A DNA stretch of 64,000 bases from Streptomyces broussonetiae (GCF_009796285.1 NZ_CP047020.1:8804001-8868000), one strand, 5' to 3'. Positions 1 through 10,852 are shown, counted from the first letter of the stretch. Numbers and translations: made by a program. The notes: a model not told the origin generated them from the letters alone.

Positions 1-949
1 GGGCGTCTCCTGGCCGAACACCCCGGGCACATCCCTGTCCCTCGACCAGTTCTACGTCGTGAAGCCGGGCGCCACCGCCGCCACCATCAACGCGGCCCTC
101 GCCCAGGGCCTCAACCTCCTGTTCACGCCCGGCATTTACCACCTCGACCAGACGATCAACGTGACCCGACCCGACACCGTCGTCCTCGGACTCGGCCTCG
201 CCACGCTGGTCCCGGACGGCGGCATCGACGCGATGCACGTCGCCGACGTCGACGGCGTACGGCTCGCGGGCTTCCTCATCGACGCGGGCACGGTCAACTC
301 GGACACGCTGCTGCGGATCGGCACCCCCGGGTCCACTGCCGACCACTCCGCCGACCCCACGACGATGCAGGACGTCTTCGTCCGTATCGGAGGCGCGGGT
401 CCCGGCCTCGCCACCAACTCCGTGGTCGTGAACAGCAACAACGTCCTCATCGACCACACCTGGCTATGGCGCGCCGACCACGGCAGCGGTGTCGGCTGGG
501 ACACCAACCGCGCCGACTACGGCCTCACCGTCAACGGCAACGACGTGCTTGCCACGGGCCTGTTCGTCGAGCACTTCAACAAGTACGACGTGTACTGGAG
601 CGGAGAGCGCGGCCGGACGATCTTCTTCCAGAACGAGAAGGCGTACGACGCCCCGAACGCCGCCGCCATCACCCATGACGGCGTCGTCGGCTACGCGGCC
701 TACAAGGTCGCCGACTCCGTCACCAGTCACGAGGCCTGGGGTCTGGGCAGCTACTGCAACTACACGGCCGATCCCTCGATCGTCCAGGCCGACGGCTTCG
801 AGACCCCGGTGACCAGCGGCATCAAGATGCACGACCTGCTGGTGATCTCGCTCGGCGGAAACGGCCAGTACGCCCACGTCGTGAACGGGACGGGCGCACC
901 CACCTCGGGGACCAGCACCGTCCCCTCCAAGGTGACGTCCTTCCCGTGA
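1..949 (+). CDS. Secreted beta-helix (GH55/pectate-lyase-like) protein, C-terminal part
   Basis: This is the 3' part of a gene that begins before the window. The reading frame is open from base 2, with GVSWPNTPG preceding the first internal Met-less stretch, so no start codon inside the window should be trusted. The protein has the spaced Asn/Asp/Gly and short hydrophobic strands of a right-handed parallel beta-helix (for example VLGLGLATLVPDGG, then VDGVRLAGFLID), a fold used by polysaccharide-active secreted enzymes of the GH55 and pectate-lyase type in Streptomyces. It ends in a short Ser/Thr/Pro-rich tail at a TGA at 947-949. Substrate cannot be read from this fragment. An extracellular role is inferred from the fold only. 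Confidence 0.7.
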   Translation, partial: GVSWPNTPGTSLSLDQFYVVKPGATAATINAALAQGLNLLFTPGIYHLDQTINVTRPDTVVLGLGLATLVPDGGIDAMHVADVDGVRLAGFLIDAGTVNSDTLLRIGTPGSTADHSADPTTMQDVFVRIGGAGPGLATNSVVVNSNNVLIDHTWLWRADHGSGVGWDTNRADYGLTVNGNDVLATGLFVEHFNKYDVYWSGERGRTIFFQNEKAYDAPNAAAITHDGVVGYAAYKVADSVTSHEAWGLGSYCNYTADPSIVQADGFETPVTSGIKMHDLLVISLGGNGQYAHVVNGTGAPTSGTSTVPSKVTSFP

Positions 950-1049
950 CCCGGGCAGGGCGGCTCCCCGTACGGAGTAGCCGGAGAGGCGAACGGCGCG
1001 GGGCGTGGGTGTGATGGAAGCGCTCCATCGTCAACCAGTGAGGCAGATC

Positions 1050-1289
1050 ATGCGTCTTCGCAGCTTCGCCACAACGGCCGTGCTCGCAGGTTTCCTTGCC
1101 ATGGGAGGCTCGGTGACGGCTTTCGCGGCCGACCCGAACCCGGTCGGTACCGCCACCAACAGCCCGGGCGTCGTCTCGGGCGACGTCATTCAGCTCCCGA
1201 TCGACGTCAACGCCAACGTATGTGGCGACAGCATCGACATCATCGGCCTGCTCAACCCGGCCTCCAACAACAGCTGCAGCATCAAGTGA
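1050..1289 (+). CDS. Short chaplin (hydrophobic spore-coat protein)
   Basis: The product is a 79-residue precursor. It has a Sec signal peptide (MRLRSFATTAVLAGFLAMGG, cleavage after AFA) and a single chaplin domain containing NSPGVVSGDVIQLPIDV and GLLNPASNNSC. Two cysteines (NVCGDS and NNSCSIK) would form the disulfide typical of short chaplins. Chaplins are secreted, assemble into amyloid-like fibrils and make aerial hyphae and spores hydrophobic. The ATG at 1050 is chosen because AGG at 1041-1043 is well placed as ribosome binding site and the signal peptide starts there; an upstream in-frame start at 1005 would add an uncharged, unlikely leader. A strong hairpin follows the stop. The family is clear, but the individual paralogue (chpE-H type) cannot be assigned. 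Confidence 0.93.
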   Translation: MRLRSFATTAVLAGFLAMGGSVTAFAADPNPVGTATNSPGVVSGDVIQLPIDVNANVCGDSIDIIGLLNPASNNSCSIK

Positions 1290-1295
1290 CACCGC

Positions 1296-1328
1296 CCGTA
1301 CGCCGGCTCTCGCGGAGCCGGCGTACGG
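1296..1328. terminator. Hairpin between chaplin and acyltransferase genes
   Basis: A perfect 14-bp stem (CCGTACGCCGGCTC with its inverse) encloses a 5-base loop. It lies 7 bases after the chaplin stop and 26 bases from the stop of the convergent acyltransferase gene, so it can act as a bidirectional terminator. There is no T tract, as is usual in Streptomyces. Confidence 0.75.
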
Positions 1329-1353
1329 CTGTCCACCCAGCGCGCCCGGCGGC

Positions 1354-2529
1354 TCAGTCCTTCGTCGCCGGCTGGGGCTGGGGCTGGGGCTCGGGGTGGG
1401 CCGGGGCCGTGGCCCGGCGGCGCCGCAGCAGCAGGCGGCGCGCCGGGCACTCCACCGCCTCGTACAGCACCCAGGACAGGCCCAGCGCCAGGGCGAACAC
1501 GGTCGCGGTGACGATCGAGCCCATGAGGACACCGAAGTGCGGCTTGATGCCGAGCAGGTGCGTCCCGGCGCGCAGCACGAGCAGATGCACCATGTAGAAG
1601 GCGAAGGACAGCTCCCCGAGCCGCACCATCCGCCGGCTGCGCCACATCGACGGCTGTCCCTGGAGGTCCGCGTTCGCCGCCGCGGGGATCAGCAGGGTGA
1701 ATCCGACGATCGTGCACATGGTTGCGGAGTATCCGGGCGCGACCTGCGGGACCAGGAAGTATCCGATGATCGCCAGGGCGAGCGAGGCCTCCAGCCCGGG
1801 CCCGCGCCAGCGGCCCAGCCGCACCAGCCGGGCGCCGACCGCGCCGAGCACGAACTCGGGCAGCCGGGCGGCGGGGAACGAGTACAGCGCGTACGTCCAC
1901 CAGTGGTGGGCGTCCGACCAGGCCAGCACCACCACGGCCGCCATCGACAGCCCGCCGAGCACGACCGATCCGCGCACGCCGAGCCGGCGCAGCAGCAGGA
2001 GCAGCAGCGGGAAGGAGGCGTAGAAGAACGCCTCGCACGCCAGGGACCAGCTGACCGGGTTCAGTGTCTGCCACCACGGCCGCCACCAGGAGTGGAGCAG
2101 CAGCACGTTCGCTGCCGCCTCCTTGGGCGTCGGTTGGGCGTTGTGTTCCAGCGTGACCGCCAGGAGGAAGGCGAGGGCCACGGTGACCAGGTGCACCGGA
2201 TAGATCCGTGCGATGCGCCGCCGCCAGAAGGCGGGCACGCGGTCGTGGGGTCTGGCCGACCAGGTCAGGACGAATCCGGACAACACAAAGAAGAACGACA
2301 CTCCGGTGGCTCCGGAGCTGAACCCCCAGAACACGAGGCGGCCACCGGTACCGCCGAAGTAGCCGAAATTGTTCACATGCAGTCCGAACACCAGCAGCGC
2401 CGCCATCCACCGCAGTCCCGTCAGGGACGGCAGTGAGGAGTGGGCTGTGTGTGGGGAGTCCCTGGCGGTCGTTTCACCGTCACGGGCATGCGGCGTCGTC
2501 CGGAGCGTCCGGGTCGTCGCCGTGGTCAT
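1354..2529 (-). CDS. Membrane acyltransferase, acyltransferase-3 family
   Basis: The 391-residue integral membrane protein has about ten hydrophobic segments. It begins with the family signature LPSLTGLRWMAALLVFGLHV, which contains the catalytic-type His-Val motif of OafA/acyltransferase-3 proteins. Further marks are FFVLSGFVLTW and RRRIARIYPVHL. These enzymes O-acylate sugars, peptidoglycan or antibiotics at the membrane. The ATG at 2529 is preferred over an upstream in-frame GTG/ATG because CAGGTGA sits just before it. The C-terminus carries a Pro-Gln repeat (PEPQPQPQP) encoded by a short GGGGCT repeat at 1374-1396. The substrate is unknown. The gene stands alone and is convergent with the chaplin. 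Confidence 0.88.
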   Translation of the reverse strand: MTTATTRTLRTTPHARDGETTARDSPHTAHSSLPSLTGLRWMAALLVFGLHVNNFGYFGGTGGRLVFWGFSSGATGVSFFFVLSGFVLTWSARPHDRVPAFWRRRIARIYPVHLVTVALAFLLAVTLEHNAQPTPKEAAANVLLLHSWWRPWWQTLNPVSWSLACEAFFYASFPLLLLLLRRLGVRGSVVLGGLSMAAVVVLAWSDAHHWWTYALYSFPAARLPEFVLGAVGARLVRLGRWRGPGLEASLALAIIGYFLVPQVAPGYSATMCTIVGFTLLIPAAANADLQGQPSMWRSRRMVRLGELSFAFYMVHLLVLRAGTHLLGIKPHFGVLMGSIVTATVFALALGLSWVLYEAVECPARRLLLRRRRATAPAHPEPQPQPQPATKD

Positions 2530-3255
2530 CGAATCACCTGCCGCAGAGGATTGGCGTGGGGCATGAAGGGGAACGTTGCCCGTTCTCACCATTCCATGGC
2601 GTCACATGGCAAACATCACACTGCTGCCGAACGACGCACCCCTCTGTATGCCACGGACAGCCGGACCGGGTACACCCTTACGAGTGACGACGCACCCCGC
2701 CTTGATCGGCGGGTCCCGGGCCGCCGCACGACCCCCGGGGACCCGGACCTGCACGGACGCCGAGGTGGGGTGCGAGGTCCCCGGGCTCTCCGAGCGCCTG
2801 CCCAACTCCACGCCATCAAGCTCGAGTTGCTGCGCGGGGGACGGAGAACCGGCGGCAGCCGCCGCCCGGCCGTCCGGCGCGAGCCCCGCTGCGAGCCGCA
2901 CCGGGGCAGCGTCCACTTCCGGACCGCCGATGGTCGGCCAAGGCGACCGAGGCCCTGCCGAGTCATCGCAGCGGGGCGCCGGCCGTGCCGGGACCCGGGT
3001 CCGAGCCCACCTGCCCGGACGTGTCGGCGCGGTGCCCCGCTCCCTGACGTCGACAGGCCTGACGGCCGTGCGACAGGACGCCCGGCTGACGGTCGAACCC
3101 GCGGTCCGTAGCGCCGTACTGGCCGGGAGAATCGCGAACTATGACATAAAAGGGATGAGTTGGACTCGAAGGTCGTCCAGTGAGGCACGACCGGACCGGC
3201 ACCTCCCTGAGCCCGCAGGGGATTTGAGGGACTCGCCGCGGGGCGTTGCTGCCTG
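2530..3255. other. Intergenic stretch, no convincing gene
   Basis: About 725 bases between the acyltransferase start and the amidohydrolase stop. Open frames here have no consistent third-position G/C bias and translate to Arg/Pro/Ser-rich strings without recognisable motifs. Base composition is less skewed around 2600-2660 and 3130-3160, where promoter-like A/T tracts occur. I see no remnant that I can name. Confidence 0.5.
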
Positions 3256-4872
3256 TCACTCGTCGGCGGGCGCGACCCCGCGCCCGCCGACGAAGGTGTG
3301 GGTGGGGGTGAGATCGCGCAGGGCGTCGCCGGTGCAGTGTGCGGGGTCCCGGTCCCAGACCGTGAGGTCGGCCAGGCGGCCGGGGGTGAGGGTGCCGCGC
3401 AGGTGTTCCTCGCCGAGCAGCCGGACGGCCCGGGTGGTGTGCAGGGCCAGGGCCTCGTCGTAGGTGATCGCGTGCTCGGGTCCCTTGACGCCGATGACGG
3501 TCTGCCGGGTGGTCATCCCCCACACCGAGCGCATCGCGCCGAACTGGCCGACCGGGAAGTCCGATCCGGCGCTCACCTCGGCGCCCAGGTCGATCCAGCC
3601 GCGAGCGGGGAAGAGCCGGGCGACGCGCTCCGGGCCCCAGAAGCCCTCCTCCACCTCGGCGGTGTCGTGCAGCAGCGGCTGCTGGATGGTGACCGGGACG
3701 CCCAGGGCGACGGCGCGGGTGCGCTGCTCGGGGCCGGCCAGGCCGCCGTGCTCCATCACCAGCGTGCCGGCGGGCAGGCCGGGGTTGCGCTCGAGGACGC
3801 GTTCGTAGACGTCCAGAAGGGTGCGGACCGCGCGGTCGCCGTAGGCGTGGGTGCCGACCCGCCGGCCGCGGCGCACCACGGCCTCGACGGCCTCGGCCAG
3901 CGCGTCGGGCTCCCACATCAGCGTGCCGGAGAAGGCGTGGTCACAGGCGTACGGTTCCTCGGTGGCCCCGGCCTCGAGGCCGCCGTCCAGGCCGAACTTC
4001 ACGCCCCACACCCGCAGCCACGGGTCGTTGGTGCCCCACTGCTCCTCCATGACGTCCAGCAGGTCCTCCACCTGCTTCGCGCTGGTCAGGCCGAGCGCCG
4101 AGATCAGGGCCCGCACTCGGGTGTGCAGCGCTCCCGCCTCGCGGGCGGCCAGGAGCACCCGGTGGTCCTCGGGGGTGACCGCACAGTCCCGCACGGTGCC
4201 GATGCCGGAGGCGGCGTAGTCGCGGCTGGCGAGGCGCAGTCCGTCGATGCGCCGGGCCCGCTCCGGGGCGGGGACCAGGCGCTCCACCAGGGGCAGGGCG
4301 TTGTCGATCAGCCGGCCGTCGAGCCGGCCGTCGGCGTCGCGGCCGATGACACCGCCCGGCGGTACCGGGGTGTCCTCGGTGATGCCCGCCAGGCGCAACG
4401 CGTAGGTGTTGACGACGTCGTTGTGGCCACCGCGCTTGACCAGCACCGGGTGCCGGTCGGTGGCCTGGTCGAGTTCGGCCGCCGTGGGCATGCGCCGCTC
4501 GGCCAGGTTCAGCTCCTGCCAGTTGGTGGTCGTGCGGATCCACTCGCCCTCGGGAGTGAGCTGGGCCCGCTGCCGGATCAGGTCCAGGAACTCGGGGATG
4601 CTGCGGGCCTGGTGGACGGGCACGTCGTGTGCGCCGAGCGCCGCGAAGATCAGGTGCGTGTGGGTGTCGTCGAACGCGGGCAGCACCGTGGCACCCGGCA
4701 GGTCGAGGACCCTGGTCCGTGGACTCACCCAGTGGTCCAGACCGTTCGGGTCGGGCGAGAGGGCCGCGATGCGCTCGCCCCGCACGGCGAGCGCCCGCTG
4801 CGGGGCCTGGCCGGGCACCAGCGTGTGCACCGCGGCGGCCCGGACCAGCAGATCGGCTCCATGATCGGTCAT
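3256..4872 (-). CDS. YtcJ-like metal-dependent amidohydrolase (amidohydrolase 3)
   Basis: The 538-residue cytoplasmic TIM-barrel hydrolase has the amidohydrolase-3 layout. These are an N-terminal beta domain (RGERIAALSPD), the first metal motif DDTHTHL near residue 70, VKFGLDGGLEAG in the middle, and SAGSDFPVG (metal Asp) followed by PGRLADLTVWDRDP near the C-terminus. Such enzymes hydrolyse amide or ester bonds in small N-containing compounds, with unknown substrates in most cases. The start ATG at 4872 is preceded by GGTGGAGGAAG. A second member lies at 18239-19810, so the window holds two paralogues that share the same fold but differ in context; this one is monocistronic. Confidence 0.9.
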   Translation of the reverse strand: MTDHGADLLVRAAAVHTLVPGQAPQRALAVRGERIAALSPDPNGLDHWVSPRTRVLDLPGATVLPAFDDTHTHLIFAALGAHDVPVHQARSIPEFLDLIRQRAQLTPEGEWIRTTTNWQELNLAERRMPTAAELDQATDRHPVLVKRGGHNDVVNTYALRLAGITEDTPVPPGGVIGRDADGRLDGRLIDNALPLVERLVPAPERARRIDGLRLASRDYAASGIGTVRDCAVTPEDHRVLLAAREAGALHTRVRALISALGLTSAKQVEDLLDVMEEQWGTNDPWLRVWGVKFGLDGGLEAGATEEPYACDHAFSGTLMWEPDALAEAVEAVVRRGRRVGTHAYGDRAVRTLLDVYERVLERNPGLPAGTLVMEHGGLAGPEQRTRAVALGVPVTIQQPLLHDTAEVEEGFWGPERVARLFPARGWIDLGAEVSAGSDFPVGQFGAMRSVWGMTTRQTVIGVKGPEHAITYDEALALHTTRAVRLLGEEHLRGTLTPGRLADLTVWDRDPAHCTGDALRDLTPTHTFVGGRGVAPADE

Positions 4873-5012
4873 CGTCTTCTTCCTCCACCACCGTTGTCGA
4901 AATCGCCGTGACGAGACACGTTGTACGGGTGATGTGCCGAATCCCGCACAATGGCGACGGACATTGCAGGAAACACGCCATCGGGAGGGAGGTGGCGCGG
5001 ATCATGCGCCAA

Positions 5013-5076
5013 GGGGCCAAGGGGCCAAGGGGCCAACGGGCCAACGGGCCAACGGGCCAACGGGCCAAGGGGCCAA
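5013..5076. repeat. 8-bp tandem repeat array (GGGGCCAA / CGGGCCAA)
   Basis: Eight consecutive 8-bp units are visible: three GGGGCCAA, four CGGGCCAA, then one GGGGCCAA, with degenerate half units on both sides (GCGCCAA before, GGGGAACG after). The period of 8 is not a multiple of 3, so the array is not a protein repeat under reading-frame selection. It resembles a variable-number tandem repeat made by slippage. Confidence 0.95.
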
Positions 5077-5084
5077 GGGGAACG

Positions 5085-5640
5085 CCCGGCGGACGAGCGC
5101 CGGGAAGTCACGCCTCGGCGGACCGGTGCCCGCGCGGCGCCTGCCCCGGCCCGGCGTCGGACCTCCCGCACGGCCCGCTCGGCCTGCCGCGCCCGGTCCC
5201 ATGCCTTCCGTCCGGCGGCCCGCAGCGGCACGTCCTCGGCGTGCAGCAGCTGCGCCCGCTGCACACGGACCTTCTCCTCCGCCCCGGCCCTCCGTGCGGC
5301 GCCGGCCTGCGCCACTCGTCCGGCGCCGTCGACCTCCGCCTCCCGGCCGCGCAGTTCCCGCGCGTCCTTGCGGCCTCGGCCTGCAGTCGGGGCTCTCCTC
5401 GGTCCGCGGAAACCCGGCGACGAGACCGAGCGGTTTCACCAGCCCGTCGGCCGCCCACGCCCGCGCGGCCCCGGGATGGCGCGTACGGCGTGCAGGGTCT
5501 GCCCGACCTCGCGCCGGACGCCCTCGCCCGCCCGGCCCGGTGCCCGGCCTGCGCGGCAAGCTGCCGGACCTGCCGTGGCTGCCGGCCGAGGGCGCCGATC
5601 ACCTCGCTGTGCCGACGGGCGAGCCGACGCGGCGCGGTTC
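5085..5640 (-). pseudogene. Frame-broken helical protein gene, unidentified
   Basis: Three minus-strand segments in different frames each look like real Streptomyces coding sequence. They are RRHSEVIGALGRQPRQVRQ, then VRREVGQTLHAVRAIPG continuing as AARAWAADGLVKPLGLVAGF, then a charged helical stretch with RKDARELRGREAEVDG and EEKVRVQRAQLLHAEDVPLR. Read in order they would form one mostly helical protein, but at least two frameshifts separate them. The 3' end runs towards the 8-bp repeat array. I do not recognise the family. Either a decayed gene or sequence errors would explain it; several breaks favour decay. Confidence 0.4.
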
Positions 5641-6077
5641 CGTCCGGTTGCCGGTGCGCGCGGCGCGGCTGCGCTCCGAGGGCGAGCAGTGACCCTGCCC
5701 CCTGCGCCGGCGTCTGTGCCACCGCACGCGGACGAAGAGCCTGCGCCCACCCTCGGGCGACAGGCGCCGACCGCCCGTACGCAGCGTCCCGGCTCACCCG
5801 TTCGGGCGATCTCCCGGCTTGCCGTGCGGACCATGGGCGGGGCGGCGACGGATGATGCGGGCATGCACCGACCCTCCGGCGGACCGGCCGTGCCCCGCGC
5901 GCCGGGCGGTGCCGTGCGAGGGGCGGCGCGCGGATCGACGTGCAGGTCGGCATGCGTAGCAACGCAAAGGCAAAGGCGAAGGCAAACGTCTGGACCAGTG
6001 CCGGGACGGACGCGGCGGCTTGCGGGCAGATGGACGGCGGGCTACGACGAGCCACAAAAATTGCATCTCTCGTTTTC

Positions 6078-6107
6078 TTGAATCACTCGTGTTTTTGCGG
6101 GTAGGTT
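6078..6107 (+). promoter_or_regulatory. Likely furS promoter giving a leaderless mRNA
   Basis: TTGAAT (6078-6083) and TAGGTT (6102-6107) are spaced by 18 bases, and the furS ATG at 6115 lies 7 bases after the -10 box. The transcript would therefore start at or next to the start codon. No Shine-Dalgarno sequence precedes furS. The surrounding 50 bases are unusually A/T-rich for this genome, as expected for a Fur-type autoregulated promoter. Confidence 0.55.
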
Positions 6108-6114
6108 CGGCCTC

Positions 6115-6552
6115 ATGACCGCCTCCCCGACCCCGACCACCGCCGAGGAGCTCCGCGGTGCCGGCCTGCGCGTGACGGCAGCCCGCGTCGCGCTGCTGGA
6201 GACCGTCCGGGACGGCGACCACCTCGGCGTCGAGGCGATCGCCTCCGGGGTCCGTGCCCGCGTGGGCCACATTTCCCTGCAAGCCGTCTACGAGGCCCTT
6301 CACGCCCTCACCGCGGCGGGCCTGGTCCGCCGTATCGAGCCGGCCGGACACCCCGCCCGGTTCGAGGGGCGAGTGGGGGACAACCACCACCACATCGTGT
6401 GCCGGTCGTGCGGTGCCGTGGCCGACGTCGACTGCGCCGTCGGCGACGCGCCCTGCCTGACCGCATCGGACGACCGCGGCTTCACCATCGACGAGGCCGA
6501 GGTCGTCTACTGGGGCATGTGCCCCGACTGTTCCACCGGCCGCAGTTCCTGA
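6115..6552 (+). CDS. furS: Fur-family redox/metal repressor of katG
   Basis: The 145-residue Fur-family regulator has an N-terminal winged helix (about residues 10-80) and a C-terminal dimer domain. Zinc-site cysteine pairs are C96-x2-C99 and C136-x2-C139, and the His cluster DNHHHIV lies at 90-94. It belongs to the CatR/FurA/FurS branch, in which the thiol-redox-sensitive repressor controls the downstream catalase-peroxidase gene and itself. katG follows 33 bases downstream on the same strand, the order known for furS-cpeB of Streptomyces reticuli and furA-catC of S. coelicolor. The ATG lies just after a -10 element, so translation is probably leaderless. Confidence 0.93.
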   Translation: MTASPTPTTAEELRGAGLRVTAARVALLETVRDGDHLGVEAIASGVRARVGHISLQAVYEALHALTAAGLVRRIEPAGHPARFEGRVGDNHHHIVCRSCGAVADVDCAVGDAPCLTASDDRGFTIDEAEVVYWGMCPDCSTGRSS

Positions 6553-6585
6553 GCACCGAGTTCCGCACAGTTCGGAAGGAATGCC

Positions 6586-8796
<2,211 letters not shown>

Positions 8797-8812
8797 TCCG
8801 GCTCGCCTGACA

Positions 8813-8877
8813 GCGCATCGTCCGATGCGCTGAACAGGACGTCCGGGCCCGCCCAGCAGGGCGGACCCGGACGTCCT
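8813..8877 (+). terminator. Tandem hairpins after katG
   Basis: Two hairpins follow the katG stop. The first is a perfect 8-bp stem GCGCATCG with a 2-base loop (8813-8830). The second is a long stem of 19 bp with one mismatch around the loop AGCA (8836-8877, starting AGGACGTCCGGGC). The hbpS stop at 8907 faces it, so the second hairpin can serve both convergent transcripts. Confidence 0.8.
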
Positions 8878-8906
8878 CGTTTCACGGGTGCACGCCACCC
8901 GCGATG

Positions 8907-9473
8907 TCAGCGGCCGAGGACCGCCGCGCCCGCCTGCGCGTACCGCTCGTCCAGATCGCCGGACGGGGCACCCGCGACCCCGATGCCCGCGACCGGGGCG
9001 CCCTTGGCGGTCACCGGGGTCCCGCCCGCGAGGAAGAGCGTGCCCGGGATGTCCTTCAGGTTCGGCGCCTGCTGAAGCTGCTCGGCCAGCTTCGAGGTGG
9101 GCGCGTTCCAGGAGACGGCGGTGAACGCCTTGCGCTCGGCGGACTCGTACGACTGCGGGCCCGCCCCGTCCCCGCGCAGCGTGACCAGGGTGTTGCCGTT
9201 GCGGTCGACGACCGCAACGGACACCTGCCGGCCGTCCTTCGCGGCGGCGTCCAGCGCGGCGCGCGCCGCCTTCTCGGCGGCGGCCAGGGTCAGGTGCGTG
9301 CTCTGGGTGAGGTCGCCGCCACGGGCCGCCGCGGGGGCGGCGGCGGACGCGGTGCCGGTGGAGTCGGCAGCGTTCGCGGCGACCGTACCGACGACACCCG
9401 CGCCTACGACGGCCAGGGCGGCACCGCCGACGAGGATCCGGGTACGGCGGGACGGCTTCTTGCGGCTGGGCAT
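8907..9473 (-). CDS. hbpS: Extracellular haem-binding redox sensor HbpS (GlcG/HbpS family)
   Basis: The 188-residue exported protein has a Tat-like signal (PSRKKPSRRTRILVGG, hydrophobic core, ANA cleavage) followed by a GlcG/HbpS domain (LTLAAAEKAARAALDAA, VAVVDRNGNTLVTLRGDGA, PVAGIGVAGAPSGDLDE). In S. reticuli HbpS forms octamers outside the cell, binds and degrades haem and modulates the sensor kinase SenS. The same gene order here supports that role. The start at 9473 is set by GGAAGG nine bases upstream; an earlier in-frame start would bury the signal peptide. It is transcribed divergently from senS-senR across a short region with a perfect 22-bp palindrome. Confidence 0.93.
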   Translation of the reverse strand: MPSRKKPSRRTRILVGGAALAVVGAGVVGTVAANAADSTGTASAAAPAAARGGDLTQSTHLTLAAAEKAARAALDAAAKDGRQVSVAVVDRNGNTLVTLRGDGAGPQSYESAERKAFTAVSWNAPTSKLAEQLQQAPNLKDIPGTLFLAGGTPVTAKGAPVAGIGVAGAPSGDLDERYAQAGAAVLGR

Positions 9474-9576
9474 GACGAACAACCTTCCGGTCGGGCGAGT
9501 CGGGGGCCGGACGGCTCCCGGAACCGATCCTGGGCCCCGATCCGCCCGCACCCCGTCGCCGGACCGGTTGTCTCGC

Positions 9577-9598
9577 GGGTCATCCGATCGGATGACCC
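9577..9598. promoter_or_regulatory. Perfect 22-bp palindrome between hbpS and senS
   Basis: Arm GGGTCATCCGA is followed directly by its exact inverse. It lies about 100 bases from the hbpS start and 73 bases from the senS start, in the divergent promoter region. SenR of S. reticuli is known to bind this intergenic region, so this is the leading candidate for its operator here. The assignment is by position only. Confidence 0.65.
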
Positions 9599-9670
9599 CG
9601 TACGCAGCGGCCGAGGGAACAATGGAGGGTGTTTTCCCAGTTCAGCGAGGCGGCCAGGGAGGAGTCACCG

Positions 9671-10852
9671 GTGCCCGTACCCGAACGCGACGACACCCGC
9701 GCCCTCACCGTCGTCATGCACACGGCGTTCTTCGTGCTGCTGTCCGCGTCCCTCGCCCGCTACCTGATCCGGCATGCCGGCGGCCCCCACACCCCCTGGG
9801 TCGTCGCGCTCTGCGTGCTGCTGGCCGTGCTCTACGTCCTCGGCCCCGCCCTCGGTACCCGGCCCACCCCGCGCCGCCTGACCTGGCTCGGCCTCGTCGT
9901 CACGGCCTGGGCCCTGCTCGTCGTCCTCGCCCCGAGCTTCGCCTGGTGCGCGGTCCCGCTGTTCTACACCGCACTGCGCACCCTTGCGCCGCGCGCCGCG
10001 CTTGCGCTGGTGGCGTTGCTGACGGCACTCGTGGTGGCCGCGCAGCTCAGCCTGGCCGGCTGGCCCGACCCCAACCTGCTGCTCGCGCCGCCGGCCGTCG
10101 CCGCCGTCGCCGCCACCGTGTTCGTCGTCATGCAGCGCCAGGCGGCCCGCCGGGACGCCCTCATCGAGGACCTGGTCCGCACCCGGCGCGATCTGGCCGC
10201 CACCGAACGGCGCGAGGGCACCCTCGCCGAACGCGAACGGCTCGCCCGGGAGATCCACGACACCCTCGCCCAGGGGCTGTCCAGCCAGCGCATGCTGCTC
10301 CAGGCCGCCGACCGCCTCTGGGACACCGCGCCCGGCACCGCCCGGGACCACGTCCGTACGGCGGCGGCGATCGCCGAACGCAGCCTCGCCGAGGCCCGTC
10401 GCTTCGTCCACGACCTGACCCCGGCCGACCTCGCCGAGGGCGGCGGACTGCTCCGGGCCCTGCACGCCGTCGCCGAGCGCGAGACGACACCTGGGCTCAC
10501 CGTCCGGGTCCACGCCGAGGGCACCCCGCCCGACCCGCTGCCCGCCCCCGTCGAGTCGGCCCTGCTGCGCATCGCCCAGGGAGCCCTCGCCAACGTCCGC
10601 GAACACGCCCACGCCACGACCGCCGCCCTCACCCTGACCTGCCTGGACGACCAGATCGTCCTCGACATCACGGACGACGGCCAGGGCTTCGACCTCCACA
10701 CACCCGCCACCGCCGACGCCGGCGAACCTCGGGGCCACGGCCTGCCCGCCATCCGCGCCCGTCTGCGCCAGCTGGGCGGCACCCTCACCATCGAGTTGGC
10801 ACCGGGCGAGGGCACCGTCCTGTCGGCGGCGATCCCCCTGGAGCCCCGATGA
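9671..10852 (+). CDS. senS: Sensor histidine kinase SenS
   Basis: The 393-residue HisKA_3/NarX-type kinase has an N-terminal membrane domain of about five segments (residues 15-155, e.g. LVVTAWALLVVLA), a dimerisation helix with phosphorylatable His196 in RLAREIHDTLAQG, and an HATPase_c domain (NVREHAHA N-box, DITDDGQGFDL and GHGLPAIRARL G-boxes). GTG 9671 is chosen because AGGGAGGAG stands 6 bases before it; another in-frame GTG at 9629 lacks a ribosome binding site. The stop overlaps the senR start (ATGA). In S. reticuli this kinase is controlled by secreted HbpS. The few extracytoplasmic residues fit a kinase that senses through a partner protein. Confidence 0.93.
   Translation: MPVPERDDTRALTVVMHTAFFVLLSASLARYLIRHAGGPHTPWVVALCVLLAVLYVLGPALGTRPTPRRLTWLGLVVTAWALLVVLAPSFAWCAVPLFYTALRTLAPRAALALVALLTALVVAAQLSLAGWPDPNLLLAPPAVAAVAATVFVVMQRQAARRDALIEDLVRTRRDLAATERREGTLAERERLAREIHDTLAQGLSSQRMLLQAADRLWDTAPGTARDHVRTAAAIAERSLAEARRFVHDLTPADLAEGGGLLRALHAVAERETTPGLTVRVHAEGTPPDPLPAPVESALLRIAQGALANVREHAHATTAALTLTCLDDQIVLDITDDGQGFDLHTPATADAGEPRGHGLPAIRARLRQLGGTLTIELAPGEGTVLSAAIPLEPR

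Larger units (their letters stand above)
4873..6060. other. Gene-poor stretch with repeat array and decayed coding sequence
   Basis: About 1.2 kb without an intact gene. It contains an 8-bp tandem array (5013-5076), a frame-broken minus-strand coding remnant (about 5085-5640) and a purine-rich low-complexity run near 5967-5990 built from AAGGCAAAGGCGAAGGCAAA. The rest, from 5640 to 5960, has long open frames only because of GC content. Confidence 0.55.

Noticed and set aside
5950..5995. A Phe-Ala repeat peptide (FAFAFAFALL) on the minus strand
   Set aside because: It arises from a short purine-rich low-complexity run and has no start, signal or coding context.
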